From positions 233,491 to 297,490 of the forward strand of contig MU008212.1 of the NCBI GenBank assembly GCA_010909165.1: a stretch of DNA of 64,000 nucleotides, written 5' to 3'. This DNA is from Anthoceros angustus (Eukaryota; Streptophyta; Anthocerotopsida; Anthocerotales; Anthocerotaceae). Position 1 is the stretch's first letter, and every line of letters starts with the position of its first letter. Below, piece after piece: positions 12,301 to 23,102 of this stretch. The notes beneath the pieces were generated by a model. It was not told the origin of the DNA. It made no database searches and worked only from the letters and a program-made list of their open reading frames with translations. The translations under genes were made by a program, and so were the position numbers.

Positions 12301-13268
12301 TCCACAGCTCCCAGCCATCGAAGCGGATGTATGCAACCTGCACGTTCGAGGTAAGGGTCATACAAAGAGGAAAAACAAACACTTGCAACAGTTGTCTTTA
12401 CACAGTTCACTTACACAGCATAGCCATTATGAGTTCCACTGAAAAACAGTGCTGTACATGTCTAGACCGCTCACCCTGTCGTGGTCCCAAAGAAAATCAG
12501 TGAATTTTCTCCACTCATCAACTGTTGCAGTCCTATCCCCGAATGGATATACAAGAAACTTCGGCAACCCAGCAAGTGAAACCACTGTAGAACTCTGTAC
12601 ACGATGTATTTGAAGCTGCATTTCCTTGGACCTGTGAAATCCAGGAAGTCAGTTGCATTGCACATAGTATTGGGCCGACGGTCAGTGCGACTCACACTGT
12701 GAATGGAAGTCTCTCGAAGCTCACAACCGGTGAAATCTTTTTTCCATCCATCACCAGATTTGCAATACACTGGATTTCTCGTCCTGCACGGAAGAGACAG
12801 CAGTATCAGAAAAACGATAGCGAATTGTTTGACAATTCGCCACAAAGAGATAGAAACCGCAAGCCTAACCTTCTCCTTGTGCTAATACTGCTTCCACTTG
12901 TCTTCTTGGGAAGGCGTAGTATTCAGGAGTATTAGGCGGAGGGCACGCCAGCAGCGAAGGGGTAGGCCGCTGCATTGCGTCAGACGCTGGCGTAGATAGA
13001 CCAGAATCAGCCTCTGGCAACATGGCATGTCTGGTGCTCCCTTGGCTTGGGTACGCCTGTGCATATACCGGTATTGGGAAAAAACCCCCTGGGCCTGGCT
13101 GCATCACAGGTGGGCTTGGGAATAGTGCGCCTCCAGCGCCTGAGCACAAGACAGCCGAGTCCGGGCCTATTTCCAATCCATGCTGCGGAAAGAAAGGAGA
13201 GAGTCCCACGAAAGGACCGTCGCTCCCTGGCATCCAGGTCCGAACGCCATATTCAACTGCCTGCACCA
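9328..13268 (-). CDS. MORC: MORC family GHKL ATPase with CW-type zinc finger
   Basis: MORC proteins are nuclear GHKL ATPases that compact chromatin and silence genes. Reading down the - strand: a Pro/Gly-rich N-terminus (13268-12870); a conserved block of unknown type (12783-12143, including GLPKFLVYPFGDR and DRVAYIRFDGWELWI); the ATPase (AELIDNARDAS, about 11.9 kb; FADNGCGM and RIGRFGVGFK, 11.6-11.7 kb); an S5-like region (IPIVTWAWKAG, EKISRTGTRIYVYNLEKWG; DYSLRAYVEVLFLHPRM; ANCGVFLYWHGRLIE); a CW finger; and a basic C-terminus (SSRRKRLVKKWEK) ending at 9328. The CW domain is restored only by splicing: CDKCLKWRRLP...LPDEW, a 91-bp intron (9805-9715), then FCY...GKCQMPEE. That gives all four zinc cysteines. 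There are roughly 16 exons. The start chosen is the first in-frame ATG of the first coding exon; further 5' exons are possible. Confidence 0.85.
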
Positions 13269-13328
13269 TTTCCGCAGCGGCAGGGCCTGTAATTGATTGT
13301 GAGTCTGCAACAGGACACAAGAGGCGAA

Positions 13329-14061
13329 CTAGTCAGCGCTTCCTGCTTCAAGAAGTGAGCTCATACTAAACACCAGCTCATCCAGCCGCAAATCTTTGCG
13401 CCCGTACATTCCAGAGGCCGGTTCACATCCATGCCTTCGCCCCTTCAACGCGCCCCCACCACCACGGCAAAACATAACCACCAACACAATTCCCTGATCC
13501 CGATACCTCTCCGCGACAAAACTGACACACTCAGCGCATCCGGTTCCGCGCATGACGGTCTCAGACCTGTCCTGCAAAGAAGCAAGCGGCAAGAAACTCA
13601 TAAGCCAGGGCGCCACCACAATCCCCATCCTGTGAAAGCGCTTGAGGCGGGCAAAGGCAGCACATCGGACAACAACTTGAGGATCAAACGCACCTTAGAG
13701 GCAACAACAAAAAAGGCGCGCTCTCACAGACAGCAGAATAATGCACACAGCGCCGCACTGCGAGCTTCCAACTGGGCAGAACCTTGGAGGGAGAAGAAGC
13801 TAAGACGTACAAAAATGCGATGAGCAGCAGATATGCAATCGATTTTGAAAGGCCGACACTGTCTGGCAGCAGATTTGCCGCCACTTCCAGAGCGCGGGAC
13901 CGAATGGCGGCCTGGCGGTGATTCGCCCTCCGCGCGCCGCCTGCTCTGAGATCGTCACGCCCCACGACTTGTAGCGCGTGCAAAGCGCCAGGTCTAGGAT
14001 TCTTCACCTGATAGTGTTCTGAGCTGTTACGTCCGACCGCCTTTAGAGCTGCTGCACGCAA
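13329..14061 (-). other. Possible 5' exons or small membrane-protein gene, unresolved
   Basis: Two open - strand segments (14061-13684 and 13670-13329) could be exons joined by a GT-AG intron. The first contains a hydrophobic helix (SIAYLLLIAFLYVLASS); the second has CAECVSFVAERYRDQG. I do not recognise a family. They may be the 5' end of the MORC transcript or a separate short gene. I found no splice into the first MORC exon that keeps frame. Confidence 0.25.
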
Positions 14062-14790
14062 ATCACGTCCCTAACGGGGAGCCCACTGGATTACGGTATA
14101 TAAGCTATATTTCAATCAATCTCATGATACAGTATGTACTGTACATACAATCGTCAAACGATTGGATGTACCGATTGGCGGTTTCCCAGGGCAGGCCACG
14201 TAGCAATCAGTCCTTGGCCTGGGATCCACTTCCACGTGTGACGTACTGTAATACTACACAGAGGGAAATCATATACTGTATCCCAGTCGCAGAAGTCGCG
14301 CCAACAATTTAATGTGATGGCCTCCAAATGGCTTAAGCCAAAAGGACACCGCTGTTAAGCATCCTACGCTTAGACTCAGATCGGTACTTAGATTGGGTGT
14401 TTTGAGGGAGAGGATTCCTCGGTGCAAGTAGCTTAGGCACAGGATGGTACAAGGTGTTAAGTTCCAAGTTCCAGGACAATTCCGTCCAAGCAGGACTTTT
14501 CTTCTACGTACTACCCACACAGTGGGGAAGCAAGTGAATACCGAGAATTGCTTTGGACCTCCGATTCTGGACACGATATTAGATACCAAGGTAGTTGAAA
14601 TCATCGTATAGCACCTGTGTAGGAACATAATCCCATTTTCATGGGCGCGCCAAATTCCCAAGCGAGAGGTTAGTGAATCGATCGAAATTCCCTAGCGACT
14701 AGTGCGAGTTGTTAACCATGCCCGAGACCACCCTTCATGATCGTAATCGCACGTCCAGTGGATAGGAAACCGCAACTTGACGTCTGTCCT
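14062..14790. other. Intergenic region, nothing recognised
   Basis: Between the MORC 5' region and the CEP44 3' end. A - strand frame at 14269-14661 has no recognisable domain and is treated as chance. Confidence 0.4.
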
Positions 14791-17353
14791 TCAATGTTCG
14801 TCAAGCAGCTGCGTGGCATTGAAGGCGAGGTTAACACGAGAGCGGCCGACAAAGTACGCACTGACCTGGATTAGGGGGCGTGTTCGAACCTTCTTGGCGT
14901 TGTGAAACCGGGCCTTGACTTTGGCTATGAAGTCCTGAGTGAGACCGGATGGCTGAAAGAGCGGGGAAGAGTGCAGGCGGTTGTTAGCCACAAACTTGAA
15001 GGCGAAAGAGAGGTAGAGCTCTGAGTTGCTTCAGGCCACACCTACCTCCTGGTCCAAGTTGTGACAGTAGAGATTGGATCCCCCCGGATTTCCTGCATTT
15101 GTCATTCCAAGTATCAGGAGAGATGCCACTTGGGGACTGATGAAATATCAGCCTAGACATTGTGGTGGTGATTGTTCTTACGTCGATGGGTGTTGCTGAT
15201 GTCTCTGATGCCAGCTACAGTGGCTTGCTCTACATAAGATCTTGGGGATGGCTCCTCTGTAAAGAGAATATGCTTGTTTAGTGAGCTAAAAGAAAGTGTG
15301 TTTTTGAGGATTCGAAGGAAGTTCAGGCTAGTGAACTGCTTACCGTCACATGCCTTGTTGTAGTTGACGACAACGTTGGGAGGTGCAGTAACAACCTGAA
15401 ATACGCAAGGTGTGGTTAAAGTATCTTTCAGCGTCGTTGTGGGGTCAGTACGAACGGACGGCACAGGCATTTGTTTCTCCAACCTGGCATGGTGGATTGT
15501 GTTCCAAGTGGTATAACCGATCTTCTAGCCCAACAAGTCGATCCTGCAAAGTCGGGTGCGAGGTCATCCCAAATGGATAACTATGAGATCTGAGAAATTA
15601 TTTGTCTTTTCTTATGATTGCATCTCGGATTCAAGGAGCACCTGTATATTGGCAGTGGTTGTGTTCAGACCTTGCTCTAAAACGCAGAAACGCTCCGCCA
15701 TCTGGTCCGAGATGTCTACCTGCTCAAACAGATTGTACACATTCAACTGAAAGCACGTAGGGTGAGTCCATGCCCTAAACAGCATGGATTGCAGTGTACC
15801 CCTAACCCGCACTTACGAGCTTTTGATACATCTCCTGGTAGCTATTTCTCAGGGCACAGAAAGCCTCCAAAGAGCGCTTGGCACGAGGTTCTCGTTTCCC
15901 GTGACCTCTCTCAATTGTCACCTGATAGTACAGCACCCGGGCTGTCAAGTTTGTCACTTGCTGCTTATAGCTTGTTGAACACCAATGAGAACAGAGAGGG
16001 CTGGGGGGCAGACCTTCGTTGGTGATGCTGCACGCAACCTGCAGCCGCTGTGGTCCTGTAGTCATGAATAGTGGATCATGAACATGGCTGGCACCTAAAT
16101 GCGGCACCCATGAAGAAGGTGCCAATGATGAGGTAATGGAGATCAGTTTTCAAGAGGCACCTCTCCTTGCTGATGAGCCCTGGTCTCATGGATGTCCTGA
16201 TGCTTCGAATAAGGCACGTGCTCTTCTGAGTACTGATCCAATTCCGACATCTCCTCATCCTGCAGCCGTTCTTCGTTAGAGGTCGACCATCCGACACAGA
16301 AGGTCGCCCTAACCTTGGATGTGAGGTACGTACTACCAGACATGGCTGGGCTGGGGGTACTTGGTTCTCCATTTCGCACTTGTTGGATTGGCGAGCACTT
16401 TTCAGCTAATGCGATGGAGATGAAGTCAGAGCACATGTTGGGGGTTTCCGCCACAAGAAGTACCAACCATCTCTAGGTTGTTTCCGTAACAAGAAGTACT
16501 CACCTTGCACATGAACTTGGCTTGCCGGAATTGTTTGAGCAGCTCATAATGTTTTCTCTTGCAGATCTGTATATGGAGAGGTGGCACATGAGGAGTGACC
16601 TGGATATTGAGCTCTGATATCGTCAACCTGGGCAAGGTTACTCGTCTGACCTGAATAACGTCGTGCACAAAATGCAGCTTCCTTTCGACAAATCCTCTCG
16701 CAAACAGCTGCCAGCAACACTAGGTCAATTGCCAACAACCGCTTCTTACTGGCAGCATCAGTTCCACCCATTAGGACTAGGGCAAAGCAACAGTGGTGCC
16801 ATAAAATGCAGATTGACCGCTGGCTGGTTGCAGGTTGCTTACGCAACGACGCCGTACAACAGTGGATTCACCTGTGCCAGAGTCAAAGAGCATCTGTAGT
16901 TGAACTCGGTCCGAAGAAACTTCAAGGTGCACTCGACAAATCTCTGCACGACAGCAATGGATACCTTTAGCAAGCAGACACCTGAGAACAGGAAAATAAT
17001 GCGCATACTGTACTGTACAGGTGGGCCAACCAAGTCACTCTTGGCATACAACTCGTAGCCACAAGCGGACAGGTATCTGGCAACGTGTCTGGAAAATCCC
17101 AGCAACGCGTAGTGCAGGAGTGGCAAAATAGCTCCCGGCAATCCATCCCGCAGCCTGCTTGGCAGGGTTGCAGCAGGAAGGGCATTCAGTGAAGGCACAA
17201 GGATTTCATTCTAGAGCAGAGCATGCTGCATTGCATTGGCAGATCTTTAAGGGAGTCATGTAACCCTTGGATATCCAGAGGATGCGGATATGCGATGGAC
17301 CGCAGCTGCACGCGCATACGCTCCAAATTCCCCTCTAAGTCTCCCGTTGCCAT
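14791..17353 (-). CDS. CEP44: CEP44-like centrosomal/centriolar protein
   Basis: In animals CEP44 binds the centriole lumen and is needed for centriole-to-centrosome conversion. The product starts MATGDLEGNLERMRVQLRS (ATG at 17353). Exon 1 ends at 17265 after HPLDIQG; a 110-bp intron leads to exon 2 (from 17154), LRDGLPGAILPLLHYALLGF then SRHVARYLSACGYEL. Next come RFVECTLKFLRTEFNYRCSL and GFVERKLHFVHDVIQ. Together these make the N-terminal CEP44 domain. Downstream exons encode a Ser/Glu-rich linker, then predicted coiled coil (NLTARVLYYQVTIE, SLEAFCALRNSYQEMYQKL, VYNLFEQVDISDQM). The last exon ends at 14791; its terminal residues are uncertain because a GT donor follows RPLIQ near 14870. Other exon edges are approximate. 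About ten exons. Confidence 0.8.
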
Positions 17354-17886
17354 TCTGCCCCGATTTTGAATCTATCACTGCTCATCAAGCCCGACAGATT
17401 TCCCGCTGCTGGAAGCAATTTGAGCATTTCTTGGTGGGCACTTCGGCTCCTGCCAAGAAACAACGGTCATTGCAGGTTCTAACTGCCTTTCTCGGTCGAC
17501 CGCCAATGTGGCAAACTCTCATCGCTAGTGGAAGCCAAACGATGGCAACCGGCATGTTCAATCCAGGACCAGCAACAGACATAATTACACTGTTTATATT
17601 GCCTTGCACGGATTACGAGAAAAAGGTGCTGTACATCCGAAACATCCATTTCAAGACGCAGCAGCAAGGCAGAGAAGCTCTGCGATTGCCTTGGCTACCT
17701 AAACTGAATCACCTCACGGGGAAGGGCAGGACCTACATCAGATCCCCTGAAGCCCCTTCCCTTCCCTTATTTATGTCTGCAAGAGAACAGGACTAAATCC
17801 CTTTACTTTCTGAAGTGTGTGTCATCAAGAAATGACAACTCCAATGTAGGTAACATAAATACGCCTCGTCTGCAACAAAGGCCACA

Positions 17887-17911
17887 TAGCAATAGCAATA
17901 GCAATAGCAAC
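17887..17911. repeat. (AATAGC)n microsatellite
   Basis: Four perfect hexamer units in the interval between the PEPC 3' end and the CEP44 5' end. The surrounding 17354-18130 holds no convincing gene. Confidence 0.8.
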
Positions 17912-18130
17912 AGGACGCAAAGAGAGCCCTGTCTTGTCAGTAATAGACTACCTAGGTAGTGTGGGAATCATAATAGAAAAGGATTCCAAAGCAGCAAGAT
18001 TGCTTGCCGAGCCAGCAAAGCAGTCTTGCACAGCTTATTCTGACGGGGAGAAAAGTTGGTTCGCACCCCCGCAGGTGATACCCTCAACATAAGCATACAT
18101 AGTGAAGGGGCCAAGAAAAGCGCATGATCC

Positions 18131-21106
18131 CTAACCAGTGTTCTGCATCCCAGCAGCAATACCCTTCATAGTGAGGATCAATGTGTCCTCCAGCCCAGGC
18201 GGATACTGGGTGGTGGAGTTGAGCAGCACCAGGTCAGCAGCGGACGGGGCCGAGGCCACACCATCAACAGGGTTCCGCACACAAAACTGTGAGTTCTGGT
18301 CACGCATCCTCTTCAGCGTGTACGCCTGCTGCACGTTGAGGGCCGTGATGTAGGGGTCCCTGAGCCGGAGCCGCTGCTTCAAAGTCGGATTCCCGGCAAG
18401 AATATCCGCATGTCCTGCCACCTTCAAGAGAAGCTGCTTGGCCTCGTCGTACTTGGCCCGCATTGTGGCACCCACCTCCTGCAGCTCATCTGACACCAGC
18501 AGATTATCGTACAAGGCAGCGATCCTGGGGTCCCCCTTGGCGAACACCATCTCAATCAAGTCGATGGTAACCCTGAAGAACGGCCACTCCTCGTACATGG
18601 TTCGCAATGTATCAAGATTCTGCGGGCTCTTCTGCAGCGCCGTCCTGAACGCCGCCCCGAGCCCCAGCCACACAGGCAAATGAAACCGCGTCTGCGTCCA
18701 TGCGAAAATCCACGGAATCGCCCTCAGCGTCTCAATCCCTCCGCTGGGCCTCCGCTTGGAAGGCCTGCTCCCGATGTTCATCCGCCCGTACTCCAGCTCC
18801 GGGGTCGCCGCTCGGAAGTACTGCACGAACCTGGGGTCCCCGAAAACCAGGGCCCGGTACTCCACCGTCGCCTCCACCGCCATAGCGTCCATCAGCGCTC
18901 GCCACTCCGGCTTCGGCGACACCGGGGGCCGCATCCCGTGCTCCAGCGTCGCGGCCGTGAACCGCTGCAAAGTCCGGAAGCACAGATGCTCCTCACCGAA
19001 CGACTGCTCGATCACCTCCCCCTGGATGGTCACCCGCAGCGACCCGTTGATGGTGTCCGGGGGCTGCGACAGGATAGCAAGATGCGTCGGCCCGCCTCCT
19101 CGCCCCACCGTCCCGCCCCGACCGTGGAAGATGGTGAGCTTCACCCCGTACTGCTTCGCCACATTCACCAAGCTCTCCTGCGCCTTGAACATGGCCCAGG
19201 CCGCGGTCAGCCTCCCCGCATCCTTCCCGGAGTCCGAGTACCCGATCATCACCTCCTGCTGCCCAGCGATCCGCGCCAGGTACCAGTCGATGGAGAAGAG
19301 CCGCTCCAGCGACGCAGGCGCCGACTCCAAGTCAGCCAGCTTCTCAAACAACGGCACCACCCGCAGCGGCCTCGGCACTCCGCACTCCCGCTGCAGCAGT
19401 TCCACCACCAGCACGTCGGACGGGGCCGTCGCCATGGAGATAACATACGCCCCGAAGGAATCCCGAGGAAGGTCGGCCACCGTCCGGATAGTGTCCAGCA
19501 CGTCCTTGATCTCCTCCGTCATCGGCAGATCTGCGCCAAACAACGGCCGCTTCCCTCGCAGCTCCGCCAGCAGCCATTCCTGCCGCTGCTCCTCGCTCCA
19601 CTCCCGGTACGAGCCCAGCCCTAGGTGGAGAGTGATGGCGTCCATGACATCCGTGTGCCTGTCCGACTCCTGCCGGATGTCCAGCTTCACCAGGGACAGC
19701 CCGAAGCACGACACCTGCCGGATGAAGTCCAGGAGGCTCCCGTCCGCGATGGCCTTGTCCCCGGTGGAGCAGAGGGAGCGGTAGCATAGCTCCAGCGGCT
19801 CCAGGAGCTGGTCAGTGGAAGAATAGGTCTCATCAGCCGGGATGTCGGACTTGCCTGCAGCCAGCACCTGGCGGATGCGCTCCCGGGTGTGGTAGAGCCG
19901 GTCCCGCACGTCGCCAAGAATCACTCGGTAGGGTTCCCCGGGAGGAATCTGCTTCCAGAACTCAATGTAGTGCTTGGCGTCCTTCTTGGAGACGCTCTCC
20001 AGGGAGGCCACCCGGGAGCGGAGCTCGTCGCTGCACCGCCACATGGAGAGCTCGAACATGAGGTCGTCCAGCTGCGAGAAGTAGAGGTTGGTGGCCATGA
20101 GGCGCGCCAGGAGGCAGACATCGCGGGTGACCTCGGCCGTGACCCTGGGGTTGCCGTCCCGGTCCCCTCCCATCCAGGAGGAGAATTGGATGAGCGGGAC
20201 GCGGTAGGGGAGGCGCTCCTGCACCCCGATGCGGCGGAGAGCCGTGTCCACCCGGCGGAGGAAGCGCGGGAGTCCCTTCCAGATGGTCTCGTGGAAGTAA
20301 CTCATGCCGGCGCGCATCTCGTCCTGCGGGGTGGGCGGGTTGCGCCGGATCTCGTCGGTGCGGAAGGCGGCCTGGATCTCCCGCTGCAGCGCCTCGTCCA
20401 GCTCCTGCCGCTCGTCCTCGTCTTGCTCCCCGTCCGCGGCCTGCTCCTCGGCCAGCGCGGGGAGACTATGGCGGTGGAGCTGGGTGAGGCAGCTGCGGAT
20501 GCGGCCATGCTTCTGGAGGAGGGAGCGGCGCACAGACTGCGTGGGGTGCGCCGTGAGCACCAGGTCCACCGTCTGGTTCATGAGCGCCTCGAAGATGTCC
20601 TGCGGGCTCCGGCCCAGGCGGAGGAGCTTGGCGAAGGTGTCGTCCAGGTCCGACTCCGTCAACGCCGAACCCTCGTCCAAGATGCCACCCGAGCGGGTCT
20701 TGAGCGCACGGCGACGGAAAGCAATCTGCACCTCCTCCGCAAGGTTGCCCAGGTTGAGCATGTGGGACAGAGAACTGGCCACCACGATGGAAACTCCCGG
20801 TTCCAACGCGCTCAGCACCTCCCCGAGCTGCTGCAGCATACGCGGGTCATCCGTCTGATTGTACTGGCCCGACAACTCGTAGCACCGCAACACCACCTCT
20901 TCCACCTTCTCCCCGTGTAACTCCCGCAGCACGTCCAGAAAGCGGTCGAGCAACAACCCCTCCGATTCCACCAGCGTGTCATCCTCCGATACCTTCTTGG
21001 GTGCCAAGAGCCGCATCTGCGCGTCCATGCTCGCCGACTTCTCCAACACCGCGCCCGCCCTCAACGCCATCCCCACGTCCTGGCACCCGATGCAACCTGC
21101 AAACAT
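18131..21106 (-). CDS. PPC: Plant-type phosphoenolpyruvate carboxylase, intronless
   Basis: PEPC carboxylates PEP with bicarbonate to oxaloacetate in the cytosol. One uninterrupted frame of about 990 codons encodes the whole enzyme. It has the N-terminal phosphorylation motif EKSASMDAQ (Ser about residue 26), [44 protein letters not shown], the loop [19 protein letters not shown] and the C-terminal MQNTG. QNTG marks the plant type rather than the bacterial type. [11 protein letters not shown] and [10 protein letters not shown] carry the Ala and Arg expected of a C3 (non-C4) enzyme. The first in-frame ATG is at 21106; one at 21070 gives a more typical N-terminus. The frame stays open upstream to 21184 without an ATG. 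Flowering-plant PEPC genes have about ten introns; this one has none. It is also GC-rich relative to its surroundings. Confidence 0.95.
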   Translation of the reverse strand: MFAGCIGCQDVGMALRAGAVLEKSASMDAQMRLLAPKKVSEDDTLVESEGLLLDRFLDVLRELHGEKVEEVVLRCYELSGQYNQTDDPRMLQQLGEVLSALEPGVSIVVASSLSHMLNLGNLAEEVQIAFRRRALKTRSGGILDEGSALTESDLDDTFAKLLRLGRSPQDIFEALMNQTVDLVLTAHPTQSVRRSLLQKHGRIRSCLTQLHRHSLPALAEEQAADGEQDEDERQELDEALQREIQAAFRTDEIRRNPPTPQDEMRAGMSYFHETIWKGLPRFLRRVDTALRRIGVQERLPYRVPLIQFSSWMGGDRDGNPRVTAEVTRDVCLLARLMATNLYFSQLDDLMFELSMWRCSDELRSRVASLESVSKKDAKHYIEFWKQIPPGEPYRVILGDVRDRLYHTRERIRQVLAAGKSDIPADETYSSTDQLLEPLELCYRSLCSTGDKAIADGSLLDFIRQVSCFGLSLVKLDIRQESDRHTDVMDAITLHLGLGSYREWSEEQRQEWLLAELRGKRPLFGADLPMTEEIKDVLDTIRTVADLPRDSFGAYVISMATAPSDVLVVELLQRECGVPRPLRVVPLFEKLADLESAPASLERLFSIDWYLARIAGQQEVMIGYSDSGKDAGRLTAAWAMFKAQESLVNVAKQYGVKLTIFHGRGGTVGRGGGPTHLAILSQPPDTINGSLRVTIQGEVIEQSFGEEHLCFRTLQRFTAATLEHGMRPPVSPKPEWRALMDAMAVEATVEYRALVFGDPRFVQYFRAATPELEYGRMNIGSRPSKRRPSGGIETLRAIPWIFAWTQTRFHLPVWLGLGAAFRTALQKSPQNLDTLRTMYEEWPFFRVTIDLIEMVFAKGDPRIAALYDNLLVSDELQEVGATMRAKYDEAKQLLLKVAGHADILAGNPTLKQRLRLRDPYITALNVQQAYTLKRMRDQNSQFCVRNPVDGVASAPSAADLVLLNSTTQYPPGLEDTLILTMKGIAAGMQNTG

Positions 21107-21149
21107 GCCGCTCCGCCCCTTGCCTCCCGCAACCCTCGCTCTCTGTTGA

Positions 21150-21290
21150 AGTCCAGTCTTCCTTTTAAGTACAGTCCTCCTCACGTACAGTTTTCCTTAT
21201 GTAGATTCTTCCTTATGTACAGTCTTCCTTATGTACAGTCTTCTTTATGTACAGTCTTCCTTATGTAAAGTCTTCCTTATGACCTTAAGT
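21150..21290. repeat. 16-bp tandem repeat upstream of PEPC
   Basis: About eight imperfect copies of a 16-bp unit (ATGTACAGTCTTCCTT on the + strand) lie head to tail just 5' of the PEPC start codon. The most regular copies are 21199-21278. They would fall in the promoter or 5'UTR of PEPC. Confidence 0.85.
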
Positions 21291-21374
21291 CTCAAGTTCC
21301 AGACACACGCATACTTTCAAGATAGTGCCTGAGCGTGCTTGAATCCTCTGTTTCACAGCATGTTTAACCGCAAG

Positions 21375-23102
21375 TTGGTGTGGTGATCCCAAGTGTTATC
21401 AAGTTTGGATCCTCCGTTGGTGGTGATGGTGATGGCAACCCTTTTGGTAAGTTGTGAGGACTTCATCTGAATCTGTTCTGCTTTGAATCTTAGGGGCTGG
21501 TCATTTACCAATGCCTTTGCACTGTGTGTTTGGGCATCAGTTAAGCCGGAGACAACAGTTGTGGCAGGCCTGTTACAGAGTAGGCTTATACTGGCTGAAC
21601 ACATTAAGCGGTGTCGTACTTGCGAGGTACTTTTAGCTACATCGATAAATGAAGCTTTTCACAAGACATGTGTAACCTTCTCTTTCTCTACTGAGATTTT
21701 TTCCTCATCATGTGCCTGTGCAGGAGATTTTGACCCTTTCCCTTTGCAAAGTTGATTTGCTTAGCAGTCTGGAAGAGGACCAGACTTTGATAGACAAAAT
21801 CCCGGCTCTAAAGAATGACGCTGCACTGTTTGAGCAGGTAACCTTATTGCAGTACTGTGTATGATATGGGTGTGGTCAACACAGGCTATTGCACCAGAAA
21901 GAACACAGAACAGTTTCAGATTATTCCTAGAGTTGATGCCTAGTTGCATCTTTGCGTATTTTGTTGAGGAGCCATATGAGATTCGAGTCATGAGGCACAA
22001 ACTGGAGCAAAATCTTCGATTAGTAAATGCAGGTCTGGGCATAGCTGATGAGCTCTAACACATTTTAATTGATTGTCAATTGTCAAGCGCGTTTTTTCTT
22101 ACTGTTCATAGCATCTGTTAGTCCAGCTCCTCATTGACATTGAGTACAACATTGATGATATCCCTGGCATTGACCCTCGAGAAAATGCATATGGAAACGA
22201 GCAGGAGTTTCTCCCATGACTTGAAGCTCGTGGATGTGCGTTAGCAGTATGGATATAAATTGCGTCTCTGAGATCCATGCATGCTAACATCTCACAATAA
22301 CGTCATCGAACTACAGCTTTTCTTTGAGAATGCATCGTGATGCTCGCTTGGCTGACAGCAAGCTCAAAGATCTTGTGCGGCTTGCGCAGACGTTTGGGTT
22401 TCACCAGTGAGCACTGGATGTGCGCCAAGAGTCAACAATGCACTCAGAGGTCGAGCACGTAGCTCCAGAAGTTATTTTGGAAGGGACGGCATTTCCCAAG
22501 TACTTTCATGCACAAGGGTACTCTCAGCACTTTTCCTATCTGAATGTCTTGTTGGTTTGCAGGCCACACATGAGTTCATGAAATTGCTGAGCCTTGTTGA
22601 CGACTATGCCTCTCTTACAGAATCCAAAAGCTGGCTGATGCCCTGTCCTTGCCTCCTTCACTGGACAAACTTAAGGTGAGGGTTTATGATGTGCTTTGTT
22701 TGGTGGCTGTAGCACTAGGCGTGGGCTGTGGTCTGACTCTCGAGGTTGTTCACTGCAGGGTATTCTTGAAAAGATGTCAGAATCAACCCGGCAAGTGGTC
22801 GATGTATTCTTTGCCTGTGCTGACATCTTGGACATGGTCTCTCTCAAAGCTGTTGCCTCGTACATCGTCTCCATGACTAGCCATGCATCTCATGTGCTGG
22901 AGGTATGTACCATCTTCTAATGTGTCCTCGATTCCTGGCTTAACAGTAGGGACATGGAATTAAATATGTTGTTGCCGTGTGATGCCAGGTCCTATTCCTT
23001 GCATGGTTCTCTTGCCGAAAGCTGATTGCGAAAGACTCCACTGGCAAGTGCACAGCACGGCTAATAGCAGCACCCTTGTTTGAAACAACACCCGATCTTC
23101 AG
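21375..23102 (+). pseudogene. Truncated intron-bearing PEPC remnant of bacterial character
   Basis: PEPC motifs appear in family order through a series of exons with GT-AG introns. FGSSVGGDGDGNP ends at 21446 (the family has GGDRDGNP; Arg is replaced by Gly). VKPETTVVAGLLQSRL follows from 21541 and KVDLLSSLEEDQ in 21724-21837. Then EPYEIRVMRHKLEQNLRL (about 21970-22020), IDPRENAYGNEQEFL, SLRMHRDARLADSKLKDLVR, FGFH, a TGA, ALDVRQEST (about 22408-22435), ATHEFMKLLSLVDDYASL, VASYIVSMTSHASHVLE (22850-22901) and APLFETTPDLQ, ending at 23102. The N-terminal third and the C-terminal catalytic loop are missing. The Arg loss, a frameshift near 22219, the TGA near 22408 and another frame slip near 22620 argue for a pseudogene. 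The FGFH...ALDVRQES and YIVSMT wording resembles bacterial PEPCs more than plant-type PEPC. Confidence 0.75.

Noticed and set aside
17290-17796. 168-codon + strand frame
   Set aside because: Its left end is antisense to the first CEP44 exon and the rest covers the upstream flank; it has no recognisable domain.
18680-20920. Long + and - strand frames of 300+ codons inside the PEPC region
   Set aside because: They are Arg/Pro/Ser-rich shadows created by the high GC content of the PEPC coding strand.
21480-21755. Independent small gene at 21483-21755
   Set aside because: Its pieces are explained better as PEPC exons (KPETTVVAGLLQSRL and EILTLSLCKVDLL) separated by an intron.
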